A stretch of DNA of 48,416 nt from DAOPXV01 sp035352535. GTDB taxonomy: Bacteria > Muiribacteriota > UBA9980. Where the stretch lies: contig CAZJFS010000012.1 of NCBI GenBank assembly GCA_964545075.1, positions 1-48,416 of the forward strand. Direction: 5' to 3'. Numbering within the stretch: position 1 is the stretch's first letter; every line of letters starts with the position of its first letter. The notes below the pieces were generated by a model. The model worked only from the letters and a program-made list of their open reading frames with translations, did no database searches and was not told where the DNA came from. The position numbers and the translations under genes were made by a program. Shown here in pieces: positions 1 to 9,083 of the stretch.

Positions 1-3000
1 CGTTTGGCGGAATGGTTATTTTAATTCCACTTCCCGATATCGTTCCCCCGGCCGCGCCTATTGTCGCGGTCACGCTTGGAGTTTCAGCTATAATAATGAA
101 ATCCGCTTTCACGGTCTTTCCGCCTTCAGTAAAACTTGCCGTAAGAATAGTGGTTCCCGCTATAGCCGGCGCGGTGAATATAGTACCCGAGACGTTACCC
201 GCGCCTGATTTAATGGACCACTGCGGAGCCGCTAAATGCGACGTCCCGAGTTTTTCGCCGGTATATTGAAGGTTGGCCGATATTTTCGAAAGATCGTAAA
301 TTTGATTAACAAAGACCGAGTCCGTGCCATTCGAAAGTTTCATCGCTATCAAAACTTTTTCCGTATCGACTTCGGCCATAACGAGCCTGAATCCGGCCGG
401 ACCGTCAACGTAAAAATTCCTGGCGCCGCAACGGCAAGGATATACGTCACTGTTATAGCAACCGCCCCTTATAACGTGACTTGAATATGGAAGAGGCGTC
501 ACGGTCTGGCCGGGTCCCGAAGGATCGTTCACGATCGCGGAATTGTAAGTGGCAAGCCCATCATAGCACCATTCCCAAACGCCGCCTATCATATCATAAA
601 GTCCCCAGGCGTTCGGCAGCTTCTTTCCCACCGAGTAATCGCCATAAAAATTCTTTTGATACCAGCAATAGTCTTCGTTCATTGTATCGCCCCAGTAATA
701 CGGGGTTTTCGTACCGGCGCGACATGCGTATTCCCATTGAGCCTCGGTAGGCAGCGAAAACGTCCCCAAAGATTTCTGATTAAGCGTGTCAAGAAATCCG
801 CCGGAATCTGCGATACCGGTCCAGCTGATAGTGGCGGCGGGGAAATCATCTCCGCCCGGAGAAAACTCGCGGCTTCCCATTATCGCCTTCCACTGGGCCT
901 GAGTAACTTCATATTTACCCATATAAAATCCTCTCGTGATATTGACCGTGTGCTGCGGGCCTTCATAGCCTGTACTGCCGCGGTTCGGTTCATTTTCAGG
1001 GGTGCCCATAACGAAAGTTCCGGCGGGAATATATACCATTTCAAGATTGACGCCGCCACCCAAGCCTATCACCTTGACCGGCAGAGCAGAAGGGCTCATA
1101 ACGGATATCGTGATATCTTGCGCCTTGCCGTCTATCGTTACGCGAATTACGGCCGAACCCGAGGCTACGCCGCTTACAAGGCCGGTCGAATTGACCGTCG
1201 CAACCGAAGGATTAAGCGATGTCCAGACCGGCGTCCGGCCAGTCACAACGCTTCCGGCGGTATTTTTAGCCGTCGCCGCGAGCTGCAGCGTCTTTCCGGC
1301 AGCGACGACCGTTCCTCCCGATATCGTTACGCTTGCTATGTCGGGTGTAATATTCATTTTAAAATTAGCGGTTTTAGTGATCCCGGCTTCGACATAACTC
1401 GCCTGAAGGATAGCGACTCCCGGAACGGCTGGAGCGATATAATTAGTTCCTCCGCTTATTGAGCCGCCGCCGGAAATAAGCGTCCATGCTGGCGTTAATG
1501 TCTGGGAAATGCCGTTGGGAAAAGTCGCCAGCATGGAAAGTCCGGTCAGGTTGTATGTTCCTCCGACAATGGTCGAATCCATATTTTTATTCAAATAATA
1601 AGTGGCCGTATCAGGCGACATAACGATCCTGAAGCCGATATCTCTAAAATTGTGCCTGGGGGCCAGCAAGCTATCGCGATAAGTCGAACTGCAATCGGCC
1701 GGGTTGGTTATCGCGCTTCCTCCGCGAATGACACGCACTGGGTCCATGTTCGTGCCAACCGACGACGTCATAGTCCCGGCGGAAGGCCCTGCCGGATCGT
1801 CTGAATTCCCTGAAGTCGAAGGGTAATTGGCGTACCAGTCGGCGCACCATTCCTGAACGTTTCTGCTCATATCGTACAGCCCGAATAAATTTGGCCTTCT
1901 CTGGCCAACAGGGTGGGTCACCTGCCCTGAATTGCCGTCGCTTATGAACATTCCGGAATACCAGCAATAACCGCCGTCAAATGTATTTCCCCAGTAAAAC
2001 GTGGTCGTCGATCCCGCCCGGCAGGCGTATTCCCATTCAGCCTCGGTGGGCAGGCGGAAAACGCCCTGGCCTTTACCGTTTAATTTATCGAGAAATCCGC
2101 CCGGATTGCAGATATCGTCCCAGGACACCATCTCGACCGGAAAGCCGGAATCGCCTTTGTGAAAACTTGGATTATTCCCCATTACAGCCTGCCACTGGGC
2201 CTGGGTCGTTTCGAATTTCGCCATATAAAAACCTCTGGTTATACGAACGGCGTGTTGCGGAAATGGTCCGCCGGTGGCCGCGCCGGGCTCCCCCATCATA
2301 AACGATCCGGCGGGTATATAGACCATATCGAGCTTTACGCCGCCGCCCAGATCGATTGATTTTGCGCTGCCGGAAGAAACCGCCGCCGTCACGCCGCCGA
2401 AGGAAATCGCGAGACCGTCGAGATCGAGCGTCGTGTCGCCCCCAAAATTCATGAAATAAGAATGGCCGGCCGTAACCGTCGGATCAATGCCGTCTAACGT
2501 TTCCACGGCGGAGCCGTTTTTCACGACCTGCACGAAGGACCCGGACGAACCGGCCCATTTATATATTCCGGTAATAAACGGATAGCGTTTCATGAGATAT
2601 GAAAAAGTCATGTTTCCCGCGGCCTTGGAGAAACCGACCAGATTGAATCCGGCATTTATTTTTATCGCCCCTACTTTTGAAACGGCCGTTCCCGAGAAAT
2701 TTCCAGGAAAATTGGTCTTCATCTTGAATATATATCCATTCCCGGCGGAAAAAGCCGTAAACGCTCCGCTTCCGGCCGAAAGAAAACTTCCGGAGGAAGG
2801 GCTGTATAAAAAAATATCTTCGCAGGCCCCGGCCGACGATTGAATGAAGCCGGCGGGAGTTAAACCGGCGGATGGATTTATGGTAAAACTAACGAAATTA
2901 AACCCGGCCTTTAAATCGACGACCTGGGTTTGCGCCAAAGCGGGCGGCTGGCATAAAAAAAACGCCATAACGAGGGAAAGCAGGAACAGGCCCGTTGATT

Positions 3001-3007
3001 TTTTCAT
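1..3007 (-). CDS. Secreted protein with two FGE/SUMF1-fold domains and Ig-like domains (3' end beyond window)
   Basis: The frame is open from an ATG at 3007 to the left edge (1002 codons, no stop), so the protein is partial. A GGAGGAG ribosome site precedes the start. A signal peptide (about 1-25, ending ALA) is followed by a region with two GFNxV(S/G)F motifs (about 30-200). Then come an FGE-sulfatase/SUMF1 domain (about 226-464, with RLPTEAEWEYACRAG and RGGS), a Big_2-like bacterial Ig domain (about 556-637), a second SUMF1 domain (about 655-877, LPTEAQWEYACRAG), another Ig-like stretch, and the beginning of what looks like a ZU5-like domain (GGTISGSGIKITIPP). SUMF1-fold domains either make formylglycine on sulfatases or serve as binding modules. 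Here the first of the two catalytic cysteines appears absent in both copies, so a binding or adhesive role is more likely. It is probably a surface or secreted protein. The domain calls are firm; the role is inferred. Confidence 0.88.
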   Translation of the reverse strand, partial: MKKSTGLFLLSLVMAFFLCQPPALAQTQVVDLKAGFNFVSFTINPSAGLTPAGFIQSSAGACEDIFLYSPSSGSFLSAGSGAFTAFSAGNGYIFKMKTNFPGNFSGTAVSKVGAIKINAGFNLVGFSKAAGNMTFSYLMKRYPFITGIYKWAGSSGSFVQVVKNGSAVETLDGIDPTVTAGHSYFMNFGGDTTLDLDGLAISFGGVTAAVSSGSAKSIDLGGGVKLDMVYIPAGSFMMGEPGAATGGPFPQHAVRITRGFYMAKFETTQAQWQAVMGNNPSFHKGDSGFPVEMVSWDDICNPGGFLDKLNGKGQGVFRLPTEAEWEYACRAGSTTTFYWGNTFDGGYCWYSGMFISDGNSGQVTHPVGQRRPNLFGLYDMSRNVQEWCADWYANYPSTSGNSDDPAGPSAGTMTSSVGTNMDPVRVIRGGSAITNPADCSSTYRDSLLAPRHNFRDIGFRIVMSPDTATYYLNKNMDSTIVGGTYNLTGLSMLATFPNGISQTLTPAWTLISGGGSISGGTNYIAPAVPGVAILQASYVEAGITKTANFKMNITPDIASVTISGGTVVAAGKTLQLAATAKNTAGSVVTGRTPVWTSLNPSVATVNSTGLVSGVASGSAVIRVTIDGKAQDITISVMSPSALPVKVIGLGGGVNLEMVYIPAGTFVMGTPENEPNRGSTGYEGPQHTVNITRGFYMGKYEVTQAQWKAIMGSREFSPGGDDFPAATISWTGIADSGGFLDTLNQKSLGTFSLPTEAQWEYACRAGTKTPYYWGDTMNEDYCWYQKNFYGDYSVGKKLPNAWGLYDMIGGVWEWCYDGLATYNSAIVNDPSGPGQTVTPLPYSSHVIRGGCYNSDVYPCRCGARNFYVDGPAGFRLVMAEVDTEKVLIAMKLSNGTDSVFVNQIYDLSKISANLQYTGEKLGTSHLAAPQWSIKSGAGNVSGTIFTAPAIAGTTILTASFTEGGKTVKADFIIIAETPSVTATIGAAGGTISGSGIKITIPPN

Positions 3008-3016
3008 AACTCCTCC

Positions 3017-3050
3017 AAAAAAATAATGCGCCGCTATATAAAGCGACGCA
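3017..3050 (-). promoter_or_regulatory. Hairpin plus U-run just before the ribosome site (possible attenuator)
   Basis: On the minus strand, 9-nt arms (3042-3050 and 3027-3035, one G-U pair) close a 6-nt loop. They are followed after ATT by seven Ts (3023-3017) that run straight into the GGAGGAG ribosome site of the FGE-domain gene. The shape is that of an intrinsic terminator inside a leader of roughly 200 nt. It could act as an attenuator or simply be a leader hairpin. Confidence 0.4.
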
Positions 3051-3214
3051 CATTCAAATATATTAAGAATTAATTATATACGCGATTGAACATGAAAAAG
3101 AATCAACTCGTTTCATGTCAGCAAAAAAATATTCGCGGGTATTCAAATTCAGCGACAAGGCCATAATTTAAAAATGAACAAAAATTAAAATCGATAAAAC
3201 TCTAAACGATTTCA

Positions 3215-3243
3215 TGGTAACATTAATCATTTGAAATGTCAAT
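3215..3243 (-). promoter_or_regulatory. Promoter of the FGE-domain gene
   Basis: On the minus strand, TTGACA (3243-3238), a 17-nt spacer and TACCAT (3220-3215). The -35 box is perfect and the -10 box is fair. Transcription would start near 3208, giving a leader of about 200 nt that contains the hairpin at 3017-3050. Confidence 0.5.
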
Positions 3244-3256
3244 TAAAACACGGCGG

Positions 3257-4492
3257 CTATATCAATTTTTCATATATTTCCATGATATCCGAATACCTCA
3301 GCTTTTTGGGATTGTTTATGTATAGCTTTCCTTGTCCGTAAAGGCGTATGACGTCATTGGCCATGCGCTCTATTCCTTCAGCGGTCACGCCGAAAGGGCC
3401 AAGCTTCTTGAAAGTGCCTAGTATCTTTAAAAATTCCTCGAAACAATACACGGCGGAACGCGCCATTTCTTCCTCGTCGTCCGTCACACGAAAGTTTTCA
3501 AACGCCGCCTCGTCGTTATCGATAAGCCTTTTAAACACATGGCGGTAAAGGCGTGAATAACGGGAAGCGGCGGCCTCGTATGAAAATTTCATCAGATGCG
3601 GAAAAAGCGCGCCAAGACCGAGGCCGTGGGGGATATTAAAGTGAGCTGAAAGCGGGTGTTCAAGATCGTGCAGGACGAAATCGCCCTGGCGTCCGACCTG
3701 CGTTATTCCGGTAAGCGCGAGCATCGAGATATAAAAAATGTTTTCATGATATCTTATGTTCTTAAGGTCCTCCATGGCTTTGAAACCGTTTTTGACGAGT
3801 TCATAAACGAGCGACTCGGTAAGCGAATCGGCCACATCCGAGCCGTTCTCGCCCGATATATAGGTATCTAAAAGATGCGACAGGACATCTGTTATGCCGT
3901 ACGCTACGTTCTCGGAATCGAGAGTAACGCAAAATTCCGGGTCCACGATCGCGAGATCCGGCAATATAAGGTCGGATGTCAGTATCGATTTTTCTCGTTT
4001 CTCGCCATGCGTCAGAACGGCAAAAGGCGAAACCTCAGCGCCCGAACCGTATCTGGTCGGTATGGTCACTATTGGATAAGCCCGGGTCAGCGCCTTCATT
4101 TTATTCCCGCTCCAGAAATCTATATATTCCCAGACATCCCCGCCCGAAGCAGCGACGGCCGAGATCGCCTTCGCCACGTCCATAGCCGAACCGCCCCCAA
4201 GTCCGATCGCGAAATCGCATTCATTGTCGTTGAAAAACTTGGCGCCCTCATCGGCCTCGCTCGAAAGGGGATTGGGAGAAACGGAACTGAAAACCGCCGA
4301 ATTTATGCCGGCTGAGGATAGCATTTCGGTTAACTTCGAAAGAGTTCCCGATGATTTAGCGAATGAGCGTCCGGTTACCACCAGCGCTTTTTTCCCGGAA
4401 AAACCGGCGGATGAGATTATCTCGCCCGACTCTAAAAACTTTCCCGCGCCGAAGGACATGCGGGGTATCCCGTCCAAATAAAATTCATCCAT
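3257..4492 (-). CDS. Iron-containing alcohol dehydrogenase (group III)
   Basis: A 411-residue member of the Fe-ADH family, which interconverts alcohols and aldehydes with NAD(P). The nucleotide-binding motif GLGGGSAMDVAK lies near residues 97-108. The metal ligands are all visible: D202 and H206 (TDVLSH), H275 and H289 (spaced 14 apart, as in FucO), with H279 at the place of the conserved extra His. The length is normal. I chose ATG 4492 because AGGTG lies 6 nt upstream. A GTG at 4501 directly after the upstream stop codon is an alternative with no ribosome site. The gene follows the SpoIID-like gene with almost no gap, so the two are probably co-transcribed. The substrate cannot be read from sequence. 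It might reduce the aldehyde made by the methylthioadenosine enzymes at 22-25 kb, but that is only a possibility because the genes are not linked. Confidence 0.9.
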   Translation of the reverse strand: MDEFYLDGIPRMSFGAGKFLESGEIISSAGFSGKKALVVTGRSFAKSSGTLSKLTEMLSSAGINSAVFSSVSPNPLSSEADEGAKFFNDNECDFAIGLGGGSAMDVAKAISAVAASGGDVWEYIDFWSGNKMKALTRAYPIVTIPTRYGSGAEVSPFAVLTHGEKREKSILTSDLILPDLAIVDPEFCVTLDSENVAYGITDVLSHLLDTYISGENGSDVADSLTESLVYELVKNGFKAMEDLKNIRYHENIFYISMLALTGITQVGRQGDFVLHDLEHPLSAHFNIPHGLGLGALFPHLMKFSYEAAASRYSRLYRHVFKRLIDNDEAAFENFRVTDDEEEMARSAVYCFEEFLKILGTFKKLGPFGVTAEGIERMANDVIRLYGQGKLYINNPKKLRYSDIMEIYEKLI

Positions 4493-4501
4493 AATATTCA
4501 C

Positions 4502-6220
4502 CTATTCCATTTTAATTATTTTCGCGTCAGAAAAGTAATGAGACAATATTTCTTCGCAATTTTTCCCGGAAAGACCCATTCCCTTAGCCCCGTCCTGGCA
4601 GAGCCCCACGCCGTGACCCCAGCCCGCGCCTCGGAATGTATATTTCCTTTGCCCTTCACTCCCGGATACGTCGACGACAAAAAGCGCCGAACGCAGCATG
4701 CCGAAAAGCTTTCTTATCGGGAGTTCCTTATAAACCCTCTCGGTTGTTGAATTTCCGATAAGCGCCAGAGCCGTTATGCGGCCGGATTTTCCGCGTTCGA
4801 GTATTTTAATTTCTTTTAAACCGCCTATTTTAAATTGCTTTTCGATCAGCTTATCGATCTCTTGCTGCGTGAAGCTTCTCGCCCAGCGGAATTTATCAGG
4901 ATTATTGCACGCTCCGGCAACGCTGCAGTACGTCGCCGGCGGATTTTTCATGAAATCACGAAGGCCGGCCTCGTCAGTCGAAAAATCATAATTTGTCTTT
5001 TCGAGCGTATCTGAAATTTTCACGAGCGACGGATCGTAGGGCGCGCTCCATATCCGGTTTGAATCTTCGGTCACGCCTCCGCAGTTGGCGTGATAAACGG
5101 TATCGACGATATGGCCGTTCGAGACTATTATCCGGCCGGATGTTTCATCCACGGCGGCGATGGCGGATGAGGTCCTGCTCGCGAGACCGCCGTATGCCTG
5201 GCAATGGGTGCCGGCGCAAAAATCATAATCCGTATCGGTGTGGCGTCCCCTGTATTTAGTAAAAATCTCGGAACGGGCGGCGATGGCCTGAGCGCATATT
5301 GACTGATAAGGCGAACCGGGTTCTATCTCTGAAGGGACGCATATTTTGAGCATATCTTCCAGCCCCGTCACGTTGATTATCTGGACGAGCCCGGAATTAT
5401 CCGTTGAAATTACAATACCTCCACCGTATCTGGCGGTTTTAAAATTATGCCAGCTGTCCCCGCGCCCGAATTCCATTTTAGCTATGTGGACCTCGTAATC
5501 CTGAACGATCTCTATTTTTCCCGACGTTTCTATATTTTCGGCCCGTTCCCTTCCCTTCGCGTCCTTATACGATAAAGACGCCGATATGACGCATGAAGCC
5601 TTCGCCCTCAAAACGGGATGGACGAAAGCCGATATTTTATTTTCTTCGCGCATTCTATCGCAAAATTTACGGGCGGCATCCTCCGAATCTTTCGGCGCCG
5701 CGCACGCGAATACGCTTCTGGTATCTATTTTCAAGGCGGAACCTTTTTTTTCGAACGTACAGCCATAAGTGAAAAATTTAAGCCTTCCCGTGGCCTTCTC
5801 CATTTCGCTTAACTTTGACAGCGCCGCTTCGTTCTTTTCCGGATTAAGAACCGCGGCATAAGGGAACGTCGAAAGAACAGGATAATATTCAATTTTCGCC
5901 GGGACGCTCTTTTTAACGCCGGTAATTCTAAGAAGAAGGCCGTTTCCCGACATGGTCTTTTTAACGATGTTTTTCGCCGAATATATGTTGAGCTTAAATC
6001 CCTTTAAAACTTTTATCTCCGCTGTCCTGACATTGTCCATCAGGCAGATCTTAAGGTCTATAGGCATTCGCGCCACGCATTCGTTAGCCGGAATATCCTT
6101 AAGTTCGAAGGCGGAAACCGGCCCGTATAAGCAAAAGCATGAGATGATGATGAAGACGCACGAAAAAGCAAGGCGGGCCGGCCGAACGCGCGTTTTATTT
6201 TTTTCAGTTTTATTCTTCAA
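4502..6220 (-). CDS. SpoIID/LytB-domain exported protein
   Basis: The SpoIID domain in its founding member is a lytic transglycosylase that cuts peptidoglycan strands lacking stem peptides. Here it occupies roughly residues 270-570, with VPSEIEPGSPYQSICAQAIA carrying the expected catalytic Glu (E298), the CQAYGG motif near 340, and the typical end GWGHGVGLCQDGAKGMG. The N-terminus has a signal peptide or anchor (about 15-37). I place the start at TTG 6220 because a GGAGG sequence lies 8 nt upstream; the longer reading to 6244 has no ribosome site. The family occurs widely outside spore formers as cell-wall modifiers, so this does not imply sporulation. Residues 40-270 form a long N-terminal extension with no domain I recognise. 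It is followed closely by the Fe-ADH gene. Confidence 0.88.
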   Translation of the reverse strand: MKNKTEKNKTRVRPARLAFSCVFIIISCFCLYGPVSAFELKDIPANECVARMPIDLKICLMDNVRTAEIKVLKGFKLNIYSAKNIVKKTMSGNGLLLRITGVKKSVPAKIEYYPVLSTFPYAAVLNPEKNEAALSKLSEMEKATGRLKFFTYGCTFEKKGSALKIDTRSVFACAAPKDSEDAARKFCDRMREENKISAFVHPVLRAKASCVISASLSYKDAKGRERAENIETSGKIEIVQDYEVHIAKMEFGRGDSWHNFKTARYGGGIVISTDNSGLVQIINVTGLEDMLKICVPSEIEPGSPYQSICAQAIAARSEIFTKYRGRHTDTDYDFCAGTHCQAYGGLASRTSSAIAAVDETSGRIIVSNGHIVDTVYHANCGGVTEDSNRIWSAPYDPSLVKISDTLEKTNYDFSTDEAGLRDFMKNPPATYCSVAGACNNPDKFRWARSFTQQEIDKLIEKQFKIGGLKEIKILERGKSGRITALALIGNSTTERVYKELPIRKLFGMLRSALFVVDVSGSEGQRKYTFRGAGWGHGVGLCQDGAKGMGLSGKNCEEILSHYFSDAKIIKME

Positions 6221-6291
6221 TATGACTCCCTCCGATTTCCGCAATGGTTATTAAACAAGATTTTTCAAAAGTAAGACGGGCTCTTTTAATA

Positions 6292-8346
6292 TCAAAAAAA
6301 GAAACCCTTTAATTTAAGGCCGGGCTCTATCGAAAGCACCTTGTCTATCAGCGGGTTTTTAAGGCCGGGCTCTATCGAAAGAACCTTATTAATTTCCGCC
6401 GCGGCGGACGCATAGATTCGCTTATCGTAATATATTTCCGCTTTCGACATGCGGGCCCCGATATATTTTTCATTAAGCGCTATCGCCCGGTCGAACGACT
6501 CGAGCGCGAGATTAACGGCTTCGGGGTTTTTAGTTTTTTCCTTCAGGTATCTAAGCCCCAGCAGATAATGAGGCTCATCGAACCTTGGATACAATCTGGT
6601 CAGATGGAAAAGATAGCGAAACTCGCTGTTAAGGTCCATATGCCTTGTGGCGATAAGCGCAAGCTCGTATACGATAGGAAGCGAAAGATTGATATTCGAG
6701 GCGGCCTTTAAATTTTCAACGGCGCGCTCGATCTCTCCGTCTTTCTTGTTTATCATGGCGCTGAAAAAATACGGCTCGGCCTTGAGAGGATTCAACGATA
6801 TCGCCGAAGCGTAAGAACTTAGCGCCTCGACGTTCATGCCCGCGGATTCCTCTAACTGGCCGCGCATGAGATAAGACTCGGACTTTATATATTTAAAAGC
6901 GAATATGGATGAAAAAAGAGAGAACATTATCAGCAGCCACACTATAAAGAGTCGCGCGAACCTGTTTGAGAAGTCAAAATTCATCATGGAACGCTTTTCA
7001 TTATCCGAAATAGCGGCTATAAAAGCCAGCGACGCGAACAATATCAAATTTACGTGAGAAAAGGTGAGCGTAAGATTGAACATGGAGTCCACCATAACGA
7101 ATATAACCGCGCATGAAAAAATGGCGCAAAGCTCATATTTTTCGCCTTTTTTTATGACGCTTTTCAGCCCGGCGTATAATATCGCGGATATCGACGCCGC
7201 GTAAGCCGCGAGAGTGAGCGCTCCGCATTCGGCGGCGATATTGACGAATTCGTTGTGAAGGTGCTGCGGATTGAAGTTGACGGGAACGATATTAAAAATT
7301 TCCGCGCCCTGAAAAGCTTTCGCCGCGTATATTGGAAACGTTAAAAGCATAGTATTGGCGCCGGAACCCAGCAGCGGATTTTCCTTTATCATCTGCCAGC
7401 CGACGTTAAGCATATAAAGGCGCTCGGCGGTAGTCTGCCCGCTGAAGAACATTCCGAAAGTCCTGCTTAAAAGGGTTTCGCCCGCCCCGAAAATCATGTC
7501 CTTGAGCTGTATGGCGGAAGCCGCTATAAAAACGAGCATTATTATATTCACGAAAGCCGTCGCGCGCCTCGGGGCGAATTTTCTCACCAGAAAAAAATAA
7601 GCCGCGGCGGAAACCGCGAAAGCTATCTGCGAGGATCTCGCCATGGGTATAAGCCAGGCCGCGATATACAAAAATTCGAGCGCCCCGTACATGAGCGCCT
7701 GATATGTTTTTTCAGAATATATGAAATTCCTGATATTCAAAAGGGCGAGGAGCCCGAAAAAAGGAGCGGCGATAGCGGGATTTCCGAGCGTTGAAATATA
7801 CGTTTCCCTTTTTGAAAGGCCCGCCAACTCAAGGTTGTTCCACACGTCCATGAAGCGAATGCCGATAAATTCGAAAATGATGACGACGGCCGGAAACACT
7901 CCCGACAAAACGATGCACATAAGCAATTTTTCAACGCGCGAACGGTCCGCCGCAAGAAGATAAAACACCGCAAACCATGAAAAAAGGCATGACATATACA
8001 GCAGCTTAATGTACGTGAGCCCTTCGACCATCGAGTTAAAAAGCGAGAGAAAGCTTAAAATAACGTAAGAAAATAAAATTATCGCGGCCGCCGGCGCCGT
8101 AAATTTTTCCTTCGCCGCGAAAAACATCCGCGATATTATAAAAACCGACAGCAGAAGGCAGAGGACTCCGGCGCCCGCATAAACCAGGAAATCCTTGGGC
8201 GCGCTGTAATGCGAATAACACTTCGCCGACATCAGCGACGGCGTTATGAAAAGCGCAGCGCAAGCCGTCCAGAATATAGCGGTAAAAACGACCTTACTTA
8301 ATTTTTCCATCATATGACTCATCTTTTCTATTTTAAATTTGTTCAA
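6292..8346 (-). CDS. O-antigen ligase-like (Wzy_C) membrane protein with C-terminal TPRs
   Basis: A 684-residue multi-spanning membrane protein. About 12 hydrophobic segments fill residues 15-480 and include the Wzy_C-type periplasmic loop with GSGANTM and NPQHLHNEFVNIAAE. Residues 490-680 carry TPR-like repeats (SYASAISLNPLKAEPYF, ALESFDRAIALNEKYIGA, AAEINKVLSIEPGLK). Proteins of this layout polymerise or attach glycans at the outer face of the inner membrane. The TTG start at 8346 overlaps the stop of the upstream lipoprotein gene (TTTTGA), which suggests coupling; ATG 8322 or 8313 are alternatives. The last residues contain a 15-residue duplication of KVLSIEPGLK, described separately. No other glycan-synthesis gene lies nearby, so the substrate is unknown. 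Confidence 0.82.
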   Translation of the reverse strand: MNKFKIEKMSHMMEKLSKVVFTAIFWTACAALFITPSLMSAKCYSHYSAPKDFLVYAGAGVLCLLLSVFIISRMFFAAKEKFTAPAAAIILFSYVILSFLSLFNSMVEGLTYIKLLYMSCLFSWFAVFYLLAADRSRVEKLLMCIVLSGVFPAVVIIFEFIGIRFMDVWNNLELAGLSKRETYISTLGNPAIAAPFFGLLALLNIRNFIYSEKTYQALMYGALEFLYIAAWLIPMARSSQIAFAVSAAAYFFLVRKFAPRRATAFVNIIMLVFIAASAIQLKDMIFGAGETLLSRTFGMFFSGQTTAERLYMLNVGWQMIKENPLLGSGANTMLLTFPIYAAKAFQGAEIFNIVPVNFNPQHLHNEFVNIAAECGALTLAAYAASISAILYAGLKSVIKKGEKYELCAIFSCAVIFVMVDSMFNLTLTFSHVNLILFASLAFIAAISDNEKRSMMNFDFSNRFARLFIVWLLIMFSLFSSIFAFKYIKSESYLMRGQLEESAGMNVEALSSYASAISLNPLKAEPYFFSAMINKKDGEIERAVENLKAASNINLSLPIVYELALIATRHMDLNSEFRYLFHLTRLYPRFDEPHYLLGLRYLKEKTKNPEAVNLALESFDRAIALNEKYIGARMSKAEIYYDKRIYASAAAEINKVLSIEPGLKNPLIDKVLSIEPGLKLKGFFF
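6313..6387. repeat. Imperfect 30-bp direct repeat, 45-bp period
   Basis: Positions 6313-6342 and 6358-6387 are the same 30 bases with one mismatch. The offset is 45 bp, so the frame is kept and 15 residues are duplicated at the end of the ligase-like protein (KVLSIEPGLK occurs twice). It looks like a recent small duplication, or an assembly slip. Confidence 0.85.
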
Positions 8347-9083
8347 AATATGTCGGTATCGTCAAAAACGTCGGCATCCTGGGCCGCGGCCTTATGATCG
8401 CCGTTACGGCTCAAATTTCCGACCGCGTTCGGCCTGACTCCCTCCGGAAATTTATCATCCGACGAGGGCCGCTCCCGCCCTTCACGCTTCCCGACGCGCC
8501 CGGCGCCTCTTCCTCCGCGATCTTCAACTGATTTCAACAGAATGTCGTTTTCAGGCGAAAGTATGATCCGAACGCCCATCTTTTCTATTTCCCTTATAAA
8601 AAGCGCCAATTTACGCCCTGACGAACGCATCGTCAGCTTCTTTTCGGCGAGCCCCGAATCCGTTTTGAACTTGAAGCCCGTCCTGTCGCTTAATTCTTTA
8701 ACAATATCCGCCATAGCCACGTCGTTAAAATCGCGGTCGAATTTAAATTCCTTTAATGCTTTTTTTAACTTCTCACGTCCCGCCTCGCAGCCGGGGGCGA
8801 CCGGTTTAACATCTATTTTCGAATTCCTTCTGACCTCGTCGAGTATCTTTTGAACGGGCGCGTCGACGGATTTTTCCCGCGGCTGATCCGTTTTAGCGGC
8901 GCCCTGCGGCGCGGAAACTGAAGCTTTCGCGACCGAATTCTTTCTGACGTTGTCGTAATTCACGGCGTCCTTTTGTCCGGACCCGCCGCAGGAACAGCCG
9001 CTGAAAGAAATAGAAACCGTTAAAAACATCATTAAAATAAAATATTTAAAGCAAACCGCATATTTACGCTTCTGAATTTTCAA
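8343..9083 (-). CDS. Probable lipoprotein with STN/secretin-N-like domain
   Basis: A 246-residue protein with a signal sequence ending ISFSGC, an acceptable lipobox, so it is probably a lipoprotein. Residues about 110-190 (FDRDFNDVAMADIVKEL, then TGFKFKTDSGLAEKKLTMR and MGVRIILS) have the alternating pattern of STN/secretin N-terminal domains, small periplasmic folds found in secretins and TonB receptors. The rest is charged and of low complexity (GGRGAGRVGKREGRERPSS). The start is uncertain: the TTG at 9083 overlaps the end of the cyclase gene by 20 bases and has GGAGG only 2 nt upstream, which is unusually close. The lipoprotein and ligase genes overlap by 4 nt. The function is unknown; a scaffold in an envelope assembly is possible. 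Confidence 0.68.
   Translation of the reverse strand: MKIQKRKYAVCFKYFILMMFLTVSISFSGCSCGGSGQKDAVNYDNVRKNSVAKASVSAPQGAAKTDQPREKSVDAPVQKILDEVRRNSKIDVKPVAPGCEAGREKLKKALKEFKFDRDFNDVAMADIVKELSDRTGFKFKTDSGLAEKKLTMRSSGRKLALFIREIEKMGVRIILSPENDILLKSVEDRGGRGAGRVGKREGRERPSSDDKFPEGVRPNAVGNLSRNGDHKAAAQDADVFDDTDIF

Noticed and set aside
12..3026. Several plus-strand frames and one minus-strand frame of 60-268 codons within 1-3026
   Set aside because: All lie inside the minus-strand FGE-domain gene in other frames. That gene is open from 3007 to the window edge and has clear domains and a ribosome site.
3257..4492. Assigning the Fe-ADH as the aldehyde reductase of the methylthioadenosine pathway
   Set aside because: It is 18 kb away in a different gene block, and Fe-ADHs have many substrates. 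It is kept only as a possibility.
4502..6220. Reading SpoIID as evidence of spore formation
   Set aside because: SpoIID-domain proteins are common in non-spore-formers and no other sporulation gene is present.
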